Below, one piece after another: positions 25,132 through 34,246 of a stretch of DNA of 64,000 bases; within the stretch, counting starts at the first letter, position 1; each line of letters opens with the position of its first letter. The notes under the pieces are model-generated. The model was given only the letters and a program-made list of their open reading frames with translations, ran no database searches and was not told the DNA's origin. Location of the stretch: NCBI GenBank assembly GCA_026707405.1, contig JAPOWW010000021.1, positions 285,188-349,187 of the forward strand. Reading direction: 5' to 3'. The position numbers and the translations under genes were made by a program. This DNA comes from Chloroflexota bacterium. Lineage in GTDB: Bacteria > Chloroflexota > UBA11872 > VXNJ01.

Positions 25132-27289
25132 CGACGGCCCCTTCGGCGTCCAGGACTTGCAGCTTTATCTCGCCGTCTTCGCAAACGGCCTCGACGATCG
25201 AACCCGACGCCTTGCTCTCGATCAGCACGTTCGCTAGCGGTTGTTCGATCTCGACTTCGATCATCAGCCGGAGCGGCCTGGCCCCGTCGTTGGCCTTCAG
25301 GGTCCGGCGGACGAGCTCTTCGAGGACCTCGCCCTTGAACGAGAGCTCGGCGTCCTTGTCCCGAGCCCTGGCGGCGACGTCAGATAGCATCCGCCGCCCG
25401 ATCTCCCGAAAGTCGGCTTCTTCGAGAGGCTTGAACGCCATCAAACGGTCGATCCGGTTGATGAATTCCGCGGGAAGCTCCCGCCGCACTCGCGCCAGGA
25501 GTCTATCTTTCGCGCTTTGATTGAACTCCCTCGGAGCGTTCGAAGACCCGAATCCTATCGACGTGGCGGCGGTGTTGGCCGTGTTCGAGGTCAGTATCAA
25601 GATAGTGTTGCGGAAGTCCACCTGCTTTCCCGTGGAGTCGGTAAGCTGGCCGTCTTCCATGACTTGCAGCAGGATGGCGCGAACGGCCGGGTGCGCCTTG
25701 TCGATCTCGTCGAACAAAACCACCGTGTACGGCTCCCGCCTCACCGCCTCCGTTAGCTGACCCGGATCGTCGTGACCGATGTATCCGGGCGGCGCTCCTA
25801 TCAGACGAGCCGTCGTATAGGGTTCGCTGTATTCGCTCATGTCGATGCGGACGAGCTTGTCGGCGCTGCCCAGCACAAACTCCGCCAGCGCCCTCGCCGT
25901 CTCCGTCTTACCGACGCCGCTAGGTCCCACGAATAGGAATACCCCGATGGGTCTGGCCGTGTCTTTCAGTCCCGCCGCCGCCCGCCGCAGCGATCTGGAC
26001 AGCTCGCCCAATATCTCGTCCTGTCCCACGATGCTGCGGGCGAGCGCCTCCTCCATTCCACGAAAACGGTCCTTGTCGCTCTGCTTGAGATTTGCGATCG
26101 GAATGCCCGTCCACTGGGCGATTACGTCAGCGATCTGGTCGGCGGTGATCGACTCGCGGGTTTGTCGCAATTCGGCGTGCCACTTCCGCCTTTCGATCAA
26201 CAGCTCCTCGCGAACGTCGGCCTCCCTGGAAGCGACGGTGAGAATCTCCTCCGATGCCGCGTCGTCCGGCAATGCTTCCCGCTCGCTCCGCATCTCGTCG
26301 AGCCTGCGGCGCAGCTCCCGGATTCGCTCGGGCGGCATTAGACGTCTGACCTTGGCCTTCGCCATCGATTCGTCCATCAGGTCAATCGCCTTGTCGGGCA
26401 GAAACCGGCTGCTGATGAAACGCTTGGACAGCGCGACCGCGGCTTCCAATGCCGCGTCGTCGATGGCGAGGCCGTGGAATTCTTCGTATTTGTCGCGCAG
26501 TCCCATCAAAATCCGCACGGCGTCTTCGACGGCAGGTTCCTCGACATCCACGGGCTGGAAGCGTCTGTACAGCGTTTTATCGTTGGAGAAATACCGGCGG
26601 TATTCTTCCCAGGTCGTGGCGCCGATCATCTTGATCTGTCCTCTGGCGAGCACGGGTTTCAGCAGATTCGCCGCGTCGAGCGCGCCGACGGCGCCGCCCG
26701 CACCCAGGACCATGTGAACCTCGTCCACGAAGAGCACTACGTTTCCCGCCTCCCGCACCTCCTTGATTAACCGCTGAATCCGCTCCTCGAACTCGCCGCG
26801 GTACTTCGTGCCCGCGATCATCGACGGCAAGCTGAGCGAAACAAGCTGTATGTCCTTGAGGCCCGCCGGCACTTCGCCCCGCGCTATCCGCTGCGCCAAC
26901 CCTTCGACCACGGCGGTTTTTCCAACCCCTGCCGAGCCGACGAGTATCGGGTTGTTCTTCGTCCTTCTCATCAGGATTTCGATCATCCGGTTCATCTCGG
27001 CTTCGCGGCCGATCACCGGGTCCATTGCGCCCTTTCTCGCCTGGGCGGTCAGATTTCGGCCGTATTGTTTGAGGATCGACCCTTTCTTGCCGCCGCCAAA
27101 CAGCCAGCGCCTTGAGCTTCCCGATCCACCAGGCCCCCGGGACCGTCCGCGGCTGCCCGACCGAAAAGCCAAGCCGACTCGAACCGTGCGGGTTCTGGTC
27201 GAGATGTGTGGAAATCGCCTGCTCCGCGCCGGTTCCGCCGCACTGCCGGACGTCGCCGGTCTGCGCCGGCCGTGTCTTGCTACGAGCAA
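25106..27289 (-). CDS. clpC: ClpC-type AAA+ unfoldase lacking the N-terminal repeat domain
   Basis: A 727-residue Hsp100 protein with two AAA+ modules. D1 starts at MDPVIGREAEMNRMIEIL, with Walker A GSAGVGKT (118-125) and Walker B LFVDEVHMVLG. A shortened middle coiled coil (about 320-390) follows. D2 has GPSGVGKTETARALAE and VLFDEIDKAH. The IGF tripeptide in the loop ATSIGFGSS is the ClpP-docking motif, so it should work with ClpP. The usual Clp_N domain (about 150 residues) is absent and is replaced by about 65 residues rich in Arg, Ser and Gly. The TTG start has GGAG seven bases upstream, so this short N-terminus appears real. It is followed by comF and preceded by a pilin gene. Confidence 0.85.
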   Translation of the reverse strand: MLVARHGRRRPATSGSAAEPARSRRFPHISTRTRTVRVGLAFRSGSRGRSRGPGGSGSSRRWLFGGGKKGSILKQYGRNLTAQARKGAMDPVIGREAEMNRMIEILMRRTKNNPILVGSAGVGKTAVVEGLAQRIARGEVPAGLKDIQLVSLSLPSMIAGTKYRGEFEERIQRLIKEVREAGNVVLFVDEVHMVLGAGGAVGALDAANLLKPVLARGQIKMIGATTWEEYRRYFSNDKTLYRRFQPVDVEEPAVEDAVRILMGLRDKYEEFHGLAIDDAALEAAVALSKRFISSRFLPDKAIDLMDESMAKAKVRRLMPPERIRELRRRLDEMRSEREALPDDAASEEILTVASREADVREELLIERRKWHAELRQTRESITADQIADVIAQWTGIPIANLKQSDKDRFRGMEEALARSIVGQDEILGELSRSLRRAAAGLKDTARPIGVFLFVGPSGVGKTETARALAEFVLGSADKLVRIDMSEYSEPYTTARLIGAPPGYIGHDDPGQLTEAVRREPYTVVLFDEIDKAHPAVRAILLQVMEDGQLTDSTGKQVDFRNTILILTSNTANTAATSIGFGSSNAPREFNQSAKDRLLARVRRELPAEFINRIDRLMAFKPLEEADFREIGRRMLSDVAARARDKDAELSFKGEVLEELVRRTLKANDGARPLRLMIEVEIEQPLANVLIESKASGSIVEAVCEDGEIKLQVLDAEGAVDEGVASTG

Positions 27290-27316
27290 CGAACGGCTCC
27301 AGGGAAGCCGGTCACG

Positions 27317-27478
27317 CTAAGAGGGCAGCGGGAGCGCGTCAATGATGTTCTGCAGCGCGTTCGAGACGCTGTCTCCGATCAAGGTGATGATGGCGATCAG
27401 CGTAATAATGAACGACGCGATTACGAGCGCGTAACCCGCCACGCCCTGTCCCCGGTTTGCCCACCTCGAATCACCCAA
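27317..27478 (-). CDS. Small Flp-type (type IVb) pilin-like protein
   Basis: A 53-residue protein (TTG start at 27478, eight bases after AGAGG; a GTG at 27487 would give 56). It reads GDSRWANRGQGVAGYALVIA, then SFIITLIAIITLIGD and SVSNALQNIIDALP. This is the Flp/Tad pilin pattern: a short basic leader, the G-Q-x-x-x-x-Y-A-L processing region, one hydrophobic helix, then an amphipathic S-N-A-L-x-x-I tail. The conserved Glu5 is replaced by Gly (GQGVAGYAL instead of GQGMVEYAL). No tad assembly genes are in the window. It sits between the ClpC-like gene and the divergent moaC gene, and was below the usual ORF-size cut-off. Confidence 0.75.
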   Translation of the reverse strand: MGDSRWANRGQGVAGYALVIASFIITLIAIITLIGDSVSNALQNIIDALPLPS

Positions 27479-27633
27479 GATGCTCACCTCTGTCTATTCC
27501 GACGATCGAGGCCGGGTTTATTGCGGTCCCGCAGCCGACCTACATGGAATTTTATCTGCGAATCGACCACCGGCCCCTGCAGGCTCGTTTCTTTCCGCAA
27601 TCGCAACCCGCGCCGGGAATTCCTCGCTCTCAG

Positions 27634-27686
27634 TTTATTGGTAAAATCAAGCGATGATAATTTCCTTGGAGCTTCCCCCTTAGGGG
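27634..27686 (+). promoter_or_regulatory. moaC promoter and leader hairpin
   Basis: TTTATT (27634-27639) and GATAAT (27656-27661), 16 bases apart, form a likely promoter. The leader then contains the hairpin CCCCC-TTA-GGGGG (27674-27686) and a possible second stem CTGCG (27686-27690)/CGCAG (27710-27714) just before the GTG start at 27721. This could be a control element, but it has no recognised riboswitch consensus. Confidence 0.4.
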
Positions 27687-27720
27687 GCTGCGATTCGGAC
27701 CTCTTGGCTCCGCAGTTCCA

Positions 27721-28215
27721 GTGACACTCACCCATCTGGACGACGCCGGTCGACCGCGCATGGTCGATGTCAGCGCCAAGCAGCCGTCGGTCCGCGAGGC
27801 GACCGCATCGGGTGAAGTCCGCGTCAAGCCCGAAACGCTGGAGATGATCACCGCGCAGAACCAGGGCGGGCCCACCGCGCTCAAAAAGGGCGACGTCTTA
27901 TCGGTGGCTCAAATCGCCGGAATTTCGGCGGCCAAGCGGACATGGGACCTCATTCCCCTTTGCCACCAGTTGCCGCTTGAATCGGTAGCCGTGAATCTCT
28001 CACCCGACCGTAACGAATCGAGAGTCGAAATTACGGCAAGGGTGAAGACTCTCGCCCGCACCGGCGTGGAAATGGAAGCGCTGACCGCGGTCAGCGTCGC
28101 CGCGCTGACGTTGTACGACATGTGCAAGGCGGTGGATAAGTCCATGCGCATTGGCGACATAAGGCTAATAAGGAAAACGGGCGGATCGAGCGGCGACTTC
28201 GTTGCCGATGAGTGA
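27721..28215 (+). CDS. moaC: Cyclic pyranopterin monophosphate synthase
   Basis: A 164-residue protein with the MoaC core: [56 protein letters not shown] with the active-site histidine, and [20 protein letters not shown] with the conserved Glu-Met-Glu and the Asp/Lys (AVDK) at the end. It makes cyclic pyranopterin monophosphate in molybdenum cofactor biosynthesis. The start is a GTG with no strong ribosome site. MoaA is not in the window; gyrA follows after 57 bases on the same strand. Confidence 0.93.
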   Translation: MTLTHLDDAGRPRMVDVSAKQPSVREATASGEVRVKPETLEMITAQNQGGPTALKKGDVLSVAQIAGISAAKRTWDLIPLCHQLPLESVAVNLSPDRNESRVEITARVKTLARTGVEMEALTAVSVAALTLYDMCKAVDKSMRIGDIRLIRKTGGSSGDFVADE

Positions 28216-28272
28216 CCCCCGGAGACCGTTGGTTTATCGCGCTTTTTCGACGGGACACGAGGAGTAGAGGGC

Positions 28273-30738
28273 TTGGAAGAGGACCTTGTAGGTCGAATTG
28301 AACCGATAGCCCTCGAAACCGAAATGGGCGAGGCGTACCTGGACTACGCCATGAGCACGATCGTCTCGCGGGCCATTCCAGACGTCCGCGACGGCTTGAA
28401 GCCTGTTCAAAGGCGAATCCTCTACGCCATGCAAGACCTCGGCGCGCGCTCCAACTCGCAGTTTCGAAAGTGCGCCCGCATCGTCGGCGAGACGATGGGC
28501 AAATACCATCCCCACGGCGAGGCGGCGATCTACGACGGGCTCGCGCGAATGGCACAGCCGTTCAGCCTGCGCTACATGCCGGTGGAAGGCCAGGGGAACT
28601 TCGGCTCGGTCGATGGAGACCCTCCCGCGGCCATGCGCTATACGGAGGCGCGCCTGTCGAGGCTCGCCGAGGAGATGCTGGCCGACATCGACCGGGACAC
28701 CGTCGACTTCGTCGAAAACTTCGACTCGTCGGCGGAGGAGCCGCTCGTGCTGCCCGCCAAAGCGCCGAATCTCCTGATAAACGGCGCGTCGGGCATCGCC
28801 GTCGGAATGGCGACGAACATCCCGCCGAACAACTTCCGCGAAATAGCCGATGCGGTCAACGCACTGCTGGAGAATCCCGACCTTTCCGGCGACGAGCTTT
28901 CCAAGATCGTGCTCGGACCGGACTTCCCGACCGGCGCGATGATTAGCGCTGAGGGTATTCGCTCGGCCTACGGCACGGGCCGCGGCCGCATTCTGGTCCG
29001 CGCTCTGGTCAACCCGGAAGAGTCGCGAGAGGGCCGCAACCTGCTGGTCGTCAGCGAGCTTCCGTATCAGGTCAACAAGGCCAAACTGACCGAGAAGATA
29101 GCCACTCTGGTCAGATCCAAGACCATCGAGGGCATAAGCGATATCAGGGACGAGAGTGACCGCGAAGGAATGCGGCTGGTAGTCGAGCTGCGCCGCGACG
29201 CCTATCCAACCAAGGTCCTCAACCAGCTCTATAAGCACACTGCGCTGCAAACTACGTTCGGCGTCAACATGGTAACTCTGGTCGACGGTCAGCCGAGGAC
29301 GGTGAGTCTGCGGGAGGCCCTCCAGGAATTCATCAAGCACCGCGAGGAGGTCGTAACCAGGCGCGCCCGGTTCGATCTTTTACGCGCCCTCGACCGCGCG
29401 CATGTGCTGGAGGGTTTTCTCACGGCCCTCGACAACATCGACGAGGTGGTCGCGATCATCCGGGCGTCCGAGACGACCGACGACGCCCGCGCGGCGCTGA
29501 TGGAGCGCTTCGATTTAAGTGAGATTCAGGCCAACGCGATTCTCGACATGCAGTTGCGCAGGCTCGTCGCGCTCGAGGCTCAGAAGCTCCGGGACGAGTT
29601 GACGGAGCTCCGAAAGCGGATCGCCGAGCTGGAGGCGCTGCTCGCCGACGTGAGCATTGTTCACGGCGTTATCCGCGAAGAGACGCTTGAGCTTCGCGAG
29701 CGGTTTGGCGACGCCCGCCGCACGCAAATAGGCAACATCACGGGCGAGCTTACCGACGAGGACCTCATCCCCGACGAGGACTGCGTGGTGACCATAACCC
29801 GCCGGGGTTATGCGAAACGGCAGCCGACAGGCAATTTTAGGACTCAAGGCAGGGGCGGCAAGGGCATCCGCGGTCTGGCCGTAAAAGACGACGAGATTCA
29901 GCACTTCCTCGTAACCAACAGTCACGATCACATACTCGCGTTCACCAACCGCGGCCGGGCGTTCAAGCTGAGATGCTACGAGCTGCCACGAATGAGCCGC
30001 GAAGCGCGCGGCGTGGCGATGGTGAATCTTCTGGCGCTCGAACGACGCGAGCGGGTCATGGCGCCCATCGCGTTCCCGAACTTCGAGGCCGGCGAAAACC
30101 TCCTAATGGGCACGCTGCTGGGCGAGGTCAAACGGACCGCGCTTACTCAATATGCCACAGTTCGTACCAACGGCCTGCTCGCCATGAGGCTGAAGATACC
30201 CAAGGATGAACTCGGGTGGGTTCGGCTGTCGGACGGTCAGAGCGGCGTCATGTTCGTGACCCGGAATGGAACAGCAAATCACTTTCATGAAGACGGCGTC
30301 CGCCGGAGCGGGCGCACCAGCGGGGGCGTGCGCGGCATTCGACTCCGCGAAAACGATCAAGTGGTCGCGATGGATCTCACCCGGGACGGGAGCTACCTGC
30401 TGGTCGTCACGAACAAGGGCTATGGCAAGAAGATGCCCCTCAAAGAATTTCTAGTGAAGGGACGGGGCGGTTTTGGGGTTAAGGCCATTAATCTTTCCGA
30501 AAAGACCGGTTACGTGGTTGCCGCTCGCGTCTTATCCGACCCAGACGAGGACATCCTGCTTCTGTCAACTACCGGCCGGCTCATCCGGCTGAGCCTCGGT
30601 GAGGTCAGACCACTGTCGCGGCTAGCCGCCGGAATGATCCTGATGCGAATGAACGAGGGCGAGGAAGTGGCGGGCCTGGCCGTTTCCGGCGACGGGCGGG
30701 AGACGGTCGGATCGGAAAACGGGTCCGCGGCGGGCTAA
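28273..30738 (+). CDS. gyrA: DNA gyrase subunit A
   Basis: An 821-residue type IIA topoisomerase subunit. The catalytic tyrosine is Y123 ([10 protein letters not shown]). The C-terminal beta-pinwheel has the GyrA box QGRGGKG (525-531), which separates GyrA from ParC, so it should introduce negative supercoils together with GyrB. The quinolone-contact loop reads HGEAAIYD (81-88): E. coli Ser83 is replaced by Ala84 and Asp82 by Glu83, a natural combination expected to lower quinolone binding. The start is a TTG with GAGGAG eight bases upstream. gyrB is not adjacent. It is followed after 41 bases by a HAD hydrolase gene. Confidence 0.95.
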   Translation: MEEDLVGRIEPIALETEMGEAYLDYAMSTIVSRAIPDVRDGLKPVQRRILYAMQDLGARSNSQFRKCARIVGETMGKYHPHGEAAIYDGLARMAQPFSLRYMPVEGQGNFGSVDGDPPAAMRYTEARLSRLAEEMLADIDRDTVDFVENFDSSAEEPLVLPAKAPNLLINGASGIAVGMATNIPPNNFREIADAVNALLENPDLSGDELSKIVLGPDFPTGAMISAEGIRSAYGTGRGRILVRALVNPEESREGRNLLVVSELPYQVNKAKLTEKIATLVRSKTIEGISDIRDESDREGMRLVVELRRDAYPTKVLNQLYKHTALQTTFGVNMVTLVDGQPRTVSLREALQEFIKHREEVVTRRARFDLLRALDRAHVLEGFLTALDNIDEVVAIIRASETTDDARAALMERFDLSEIQANAILDMQLRRLVALEAQKLRDELTELRKRIAELEALLADVSIVHGVIREETLELRERFGDARRTQIGNITGELTDEDLIPDEDCVVTITRRGYAKRQPTGNFRTQGRGGKGIRGLAVKDDEIQHFLVTNSHDHILAFTNRGRAFKLRCYELPRMSREARGVAMVNLLALERRERVMAPIAFPNFEAGENLLMGTLLGEVKRTALTQYATVRTNGLLAMRLKIPKDELGWVRLSDGQSGVMFVTRNGTANHFHEDGVRRSGRTSGGVRGIRLRENDQVVAMDLTRDGSYLLVVTNKGYGKKMPLKEFLVKGRGGFGVKAINLSEKTGYVVAARVLSDPDEDILLLSTTGRLIRLSLGEVRPLSRLAAGMILMRMNEGEEVAGLAVSGDGRETVGSENGSAAG

Positions 30739-30779
30739 TCGATCTGAGTCGACGTGAGCACCCCGGCCGGCAGAGCAAC

Positions 30780-31457
30780 GTGAAGCTGTGTCTCTTTGAC
30801 CTGGACCACACGCTGCTCCGGCTCCGGCTTGACCCCATTCCCGTATACGCCGAGGTGATCTCCCAACACGGCTTTGAAGTGGACTTCAACGAGCTTGAAC
30901 GCGCCTACATGGAGTCCTGGGACCTCTATTTGACGCGCGGTTTCGAATTCCCCACCGACAGTGAGGCCTACCTCCACTGCGCCGGCCATACCCTGAGACT
31001 GGTCGGGATCGAGCAGGACAACGCCCGGATCGCCAAGGTAATCATGCGGCGGTTCGAGGAGTCGAAATCGGTCGATGCCTATGGTGACGCAATTGCGACG
31101 ATAAAGGAGATCCGAGCCTGCGGGCTTAGGATCGGCATCGCGACCGGACGCTGGCACGACCCTTCCGGCGACCTGGAGATGGTGGGACTCAGCGAGTACC
31201 TGGACGTCGTCTACTTTTCCGGGATGTTTGGAACGCAGAAGGATGCGCCTGATTATTGGATGAGGCTCCTTGAGCGTGAGGGTCTGGCCGCCGGCGAGGT
31301 CGTGTTGATAGACGACAACGCCCCTGCTGTGGCCACGGCGAGGGCAGCGGGCATTACCGCCTTTCGTATCGAGAGGCCCGACTCTCCGATTCCCACGCCC
31401 GATCCCGTTGACCTGACCGACCTCCACGCGCTCCCGGAAATGCTGGAATCCTTGTGA
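30780..31457 (+). CDS. HAD-superfamily hydrolase
   Basis: A 225-residue protein. Motif I is DLDHTLL near the N-terminus (Asp nucleophile and Asp acid/base), motif II is IATGR, the motif III lysine is in TQKDAPDYW and motif IV is LIDDN. A helical cap of about 70 residues between motif I and II indicates subclass I, as in phosphoglycolate phosphatase or pyrimidine nucleotidase. The substrate is not predictable. It starts with GTG 41 bases after gyrA and may be co-transcribed with it. Confidence 0.8.
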   Translation: MKLCLFDLDHTLLRLRLDPIPVYAEVISQHGFEVDFNELERAYMESWDLYLTRGFEFPTDSEAYLHCAGHTLRLVGIEQDNARIAKVIMRRFEESKSVDAYGDAIATIKEIRACGLRIGIATGRWHDPSGDLEMVGLSEYLDVVYFSGMFGTQKDAPDYWMRLLEREGLAAGEVVLIDDNAPAVATARAAGITAFRIERPDSPIPTPDPVDLTDLHALPEMLESL

Positions 31458-31524
31458 CAAAATCGCTACCGTCTCAGGTACGATTGATTGACACAGGCGC
31501 GTTCGGAACAGGAGGGGTGAAAAG

Positions 31525-32124
31525 CTGCAATTCGCCAAACTGGAGGTAGGCAACCCCAACAAGCAGGCTGCCGTGCGACAGCGGGAGCGTTATCCCAAGC
31601 TCTCACTTGACGTCGGCCCGACCATCACTGTTTCCGCAAACTCCGGCAGCGCCGCGGAAATCCGGCTGCTCTCCGTTCGAGTCAAGGCCGAAACGCCGGC
31701 GTTACCCGTTCTCGGACTTCCCATAGGGCCTCCGCCCAACCGCACCGCGGAAAACGTCGCGGCGCTCGTCAGATACATACATCCCGATTCCAAGCAGGCG
31801 CTGCTGCCGCAGCCGGTCGGGGGAATCTGGGTCCGCGAAGGTCACGCCGGGCTGCCGGATACCGACTACACGCGGCAGATCGAGCCCACCCTGGCGGTGG
31901 GAGAGTCGTTGCTTTTGCTCGTTGCGGCGAAGGTCGCCGGAGAAATCAATTGCCACGGCCTGGAAATCACAATCCTGGAGGGACTGCTCAACCCCGAGAT
32001 GCTGATCGCGGAGCCTGAGGCGACGCTCCAGATCGATCTCGCCGCCGAAGGGGTAGCCGCTAGCGCCCGTTACCAGCTTCAGAACCCGGGCGTGGGACTC
32101 GACGACTTCGCGCTGACCGACTGA
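31525..32124 (+). CDS. Unrecognised 199-residue protein, probably beta-rich
   Basis: I do not recognise this protein. The only ATG/GTG/TTG start is a GTG at 31573 without a ribosome site. However, the frame is open upstream and a CTG at 31525 lies nine bases after a perfect GGAGG (31511-31515), giving the N-terminus QFAKLEVGNPNKQAAVRQRE, so I propose the CTG start. The sequence has many short hydrophobic strands (ITVSANSG, IRLLSVRVKA, SLLLLVAAKV, GLEITILEGLL) separated by turns, as in a beta-sandwich, and no signal peptide or membrane helix. It follows the HAD gene on the same strand and is convergent with mnmG. Confidence 0.65.
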   Translation: MQFAKLEVGNPNKQAAVRQRERYPKLSLDVGPTITVSANSGSAAEIRLLSVRVKAETPALPVLGLPIGPPPNRTAENVAALVRYIHPDSKQALLPQPVGGIWVREGHAGLPDTDYTRQIEPTLAVGESLLLLVAAKVAGEINCHGLEITILEGLLNPEMLIAEPEATLQIDLAAEGVAASARYQLQNPGVGLDDFALTD

Positions 32125-32160
32125 TCGAGGCGACTCGCCTCCCTGAGCACGGCGACGGGG

Positions 32161-34119
32161 TTACGCCGGCGCGGCCTCTCTGGCGCGCTTGAGGTGGACC
32201 ATCAGCACCGAAACGTCGGCTGGAGTAACGCCGTTTAGTCTTGACGCCTGACCCAGCGTCGCGGGGCGCATCCGCTGCAGCTTGTGTCGGGCCTCGGTCC
32301 GCAAGCCGGTTATCCGGCTGAAGTCAAAATCGTCGGGAATCGAAGCGCCCTCCATCTTGCGCGCCCGCTCGACCATCTGATTCTGCTGATCGATGTAGCT
32401 GCGGTACTTGATTTGAAGCTCAACCTGCTCGGCGACTTCCGGTTCGACCGGCTTGACACCGGTCAGCCTCCTGAGCACGTTCAACTTCATGCCCGGCCTC
32501 TTGAGGAGATCCCTGGCCGGCGCCGTCTGGGTGGTCGGCCGCGAGTCGATGGCGTTCAGCTCGGCCTTCAGGTCGTCCGACGGCCGCACCCGCGCCGAAT
32601 CGAGCCACTCCAGCGCGCGCCCCATTGCGGCCCGCTTGCGCCGAACGGCATCCACCCGACCGGCGGACGCCAGTCCAACCTGACCGCCGAGGGGCGTAAG
32701 GCGAAGGTCGGCGTTGTCTTGCCTAAGCAGAAGACGGTATTCGGCGCGAGAAGTGTGCAGGCGGTAGGGTTCGTCGATCTCCTTCGTCGTCAGGTCGTCG
32801 ATCATCACTCCGATATAAGCCTCCGACCTGGACAGCGTCAGAGGTTCTTCGCCGCGGCAGCCGAGCGCGGCGTTGATGCCGGCCATCAGGCCCTGGGCCG
32901 CCGCCTCTTCGTATCCGGTCGTGCCGTTGATCTGACCGGCCAGGTAGAGTCCCCGCGCCCGCCGCGCCTGGAGACTCGGCTCGATCTGCTGTGAAGGGAC
33001 GTAGTCGTACTCAATCGCGTAACCGGGTCGTGTCATTTCGCAATTGGCCATGGCCGGAATACTGCGCAGCATCGCGAGCTGCACGTCCTCGGGCAGGCTT
33101 GTGTTGGCTCCCTGAACGTAGACCTCGAACGTCTGGAATCCCTCGGGTTCGAGGAACAACTGGTGCGAGTCCTTGTCGGCGAACCGCACGATCTTGTCTT
33201 CGATGGAGGGGCAGTAACGCGGGCCGGTGCTCTTGATGGCTCCGGTGAACATGGGCGCGCGGTCGAGATTCGACCGGATTGCGCCGTGCGTACGCTCGTT
33301 CGTGTAGACGGAGTAGCAGGGCATCTGCACCCGCCAGCCATCGAGCGCCGCGCCGGGATACACGGGATCGGGATCAAGTGTCATGAGCTCGTCCGCGCCC
33401 ACCGGATCGAAGCTGAATGCCAGCGGCGAGTCCCAACCCGGCTGAATCTCGGTCTTGGAAAAGTCGATGGTCCTGGCGTCGATGCGCGGAGGCGTGCCGG
33501 TCTTCAGCCTGCCGAGGGTGAATCCGTGCTTGGCCAGGTCTTCCGAGAGCCCCTTCGACGGGAACTCCCCGGCGCGACCGGCTTCGTAGGTCGCGTCGCC
33601 GACGAAGATTCTCCCATTGAGAAACGTCCCGGTAGTTATAACAACGGAGCGGGAACGAATCACCCGTCCTAGCTGTGTAACGACGCCATCGACCCGCCAC
33701 TGCGCCTCCCCGTTGCGGACGATTGGACTCCAGAGAAGTCCCGTAACCGCCGCCTGCTTGAGGTCCAGCCCTTCCTGGCGTTCGAGCACCTTCTTCATGG
33801 CGATTCCGTAGAGCTGCTTGTCGCTTTGCGCGCGCAGCGCCTGGACGGCGGGCCCCTTGCCCGTATTCAGCTTGCGGATCTGGATAAACGTGCGGTCGGT
33901 GTTGCGTCCCATCTCGCCGCCCAGCGCGTCGATCTCGCGCACGAGATGTCCTTTCGCCGGACCTCCCACCGAGGGATTGCAAGGCATCCCGGCGACGGAA
34001 TCCAGGTTCATGGTCAGCAGCAGGGTCGAGCTTCCCATGCGAGCCGCCGCCAGGGCGGCCTCGCAGCCCGAGTGGCCCGCCCCGACAACTACTACGTCGT
34101 AGATTTGATCGTCAGGCAT
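32161..34119 (-). CDS. mnmG: tRNA uridine-5-carboxymethylaminomethyl modification enzyme MnmG (GidA)
   Basis: A 652-residue FAD protein (ATG at 34119; a TTG at 34122 adds one residue). It begins with the dinucleotide-binding motif VVVVGAGHSGCEAALAAAR. Other GidA landmarks are MPCNPSVGGPAKGHLVREID, VVITTGTFLNGRIFVG, LKTGTPPRID, GPRYCPSIEDKIVRF and QINGTTGYEEAAAQGL. The C-terminal helical domain (from about 540) contains the tRNA-binding region. With MnmE it forms cmnm5U34 in certain tRNAs. It is monocistronic here; mnmE is not in the window. It is divergent from the five-gene operon that starts at 34247. Confidence 0.95.
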   Translation of the reverse strand: MPDDQIYDVVVVGAGHSGCEAALAAARMGSSTLLLTMNLDSVAGMPCNPSVGGPAKGHLVREIDALGGEMGRNTDRTFIQIRKLNTGKGPAVQALRAQSDKQLYGIAMKKVLERQEGLDLKQAAVTGLLWSPIVRNGEAQWRVDGVVTQLGRVIRSRSVVITTGTFLNGRIFVGDATYEAGRAGEFPSKGLSEDLAKHGFTLGRLKTGTPPRIDARTIDFSKTEIQPGWDSPLAFSFDPVGADELMTLDPDPVYPGAALDGWRVQMPCYSVYTNERTHGAIRSNLDRAPMFTGAIKSTGPRYCPSIEDKIVRFADKDSHQLFLEPEGFQTFEVYVQGANTSLPEDVQLAMLRSIPAMANCEMTRPGYAIEYDYVPSQQIEPSLQARRARGLYLAGQINGTTGYEEAAAQGLMAGINAALGCRGEEPLTLSRSEAYIGVMIDDLTTKEIDEPYRLHTSRAEYRLLLRQDNADLRLTPLGGQVGLASAGRVDAVRRKRAAMGRALEWLDSARVRPSDDLKAELNAIDSRPTTQTAPARDLLKRPGMKLNVLRRLTGVKPVEPEVAEQVELQIKYRSYIDQQNQMVERARKMEGASIPDDFDFSRITGLRTEARHKLQRMRPATLGQASRLNGVTPADVSVLMVHLKRAREAAPA

Positions 34120-34184
34120 CAACCGGAAAGTCCTTGTCTAACGTATTCAAAAGTAACAGAACGCGCGGAAGAGCGGCGTTCCAC

Positions 34185-34193
34185 TGGTATACT
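34185..34193 (+). promoter_or_regulatory. Extended -10 promoter of the SPFH/RodZ operon
   Basis: TGGTATACT (34185-34193) is an extended -10 element (TG-n-TATACT). No good -35 is seen. A transcript would start near 34200, giving a leader of about 47 bases before the first gene at 34247. Confidence 0.4.
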
Positions 34194-34246
34194 CGCCCAA
34201 CGTTCGACACGCGCGCGCCAGCCGCCAATGCTGTGACCACAGGGAT

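Noticed and set aside
27674..27714. Molybdenum-cofactor riboswitch before moaC
   Set aside because: Only two short hairpins are present; no recognisable consensus of the Moco RNA could be identified by eye.
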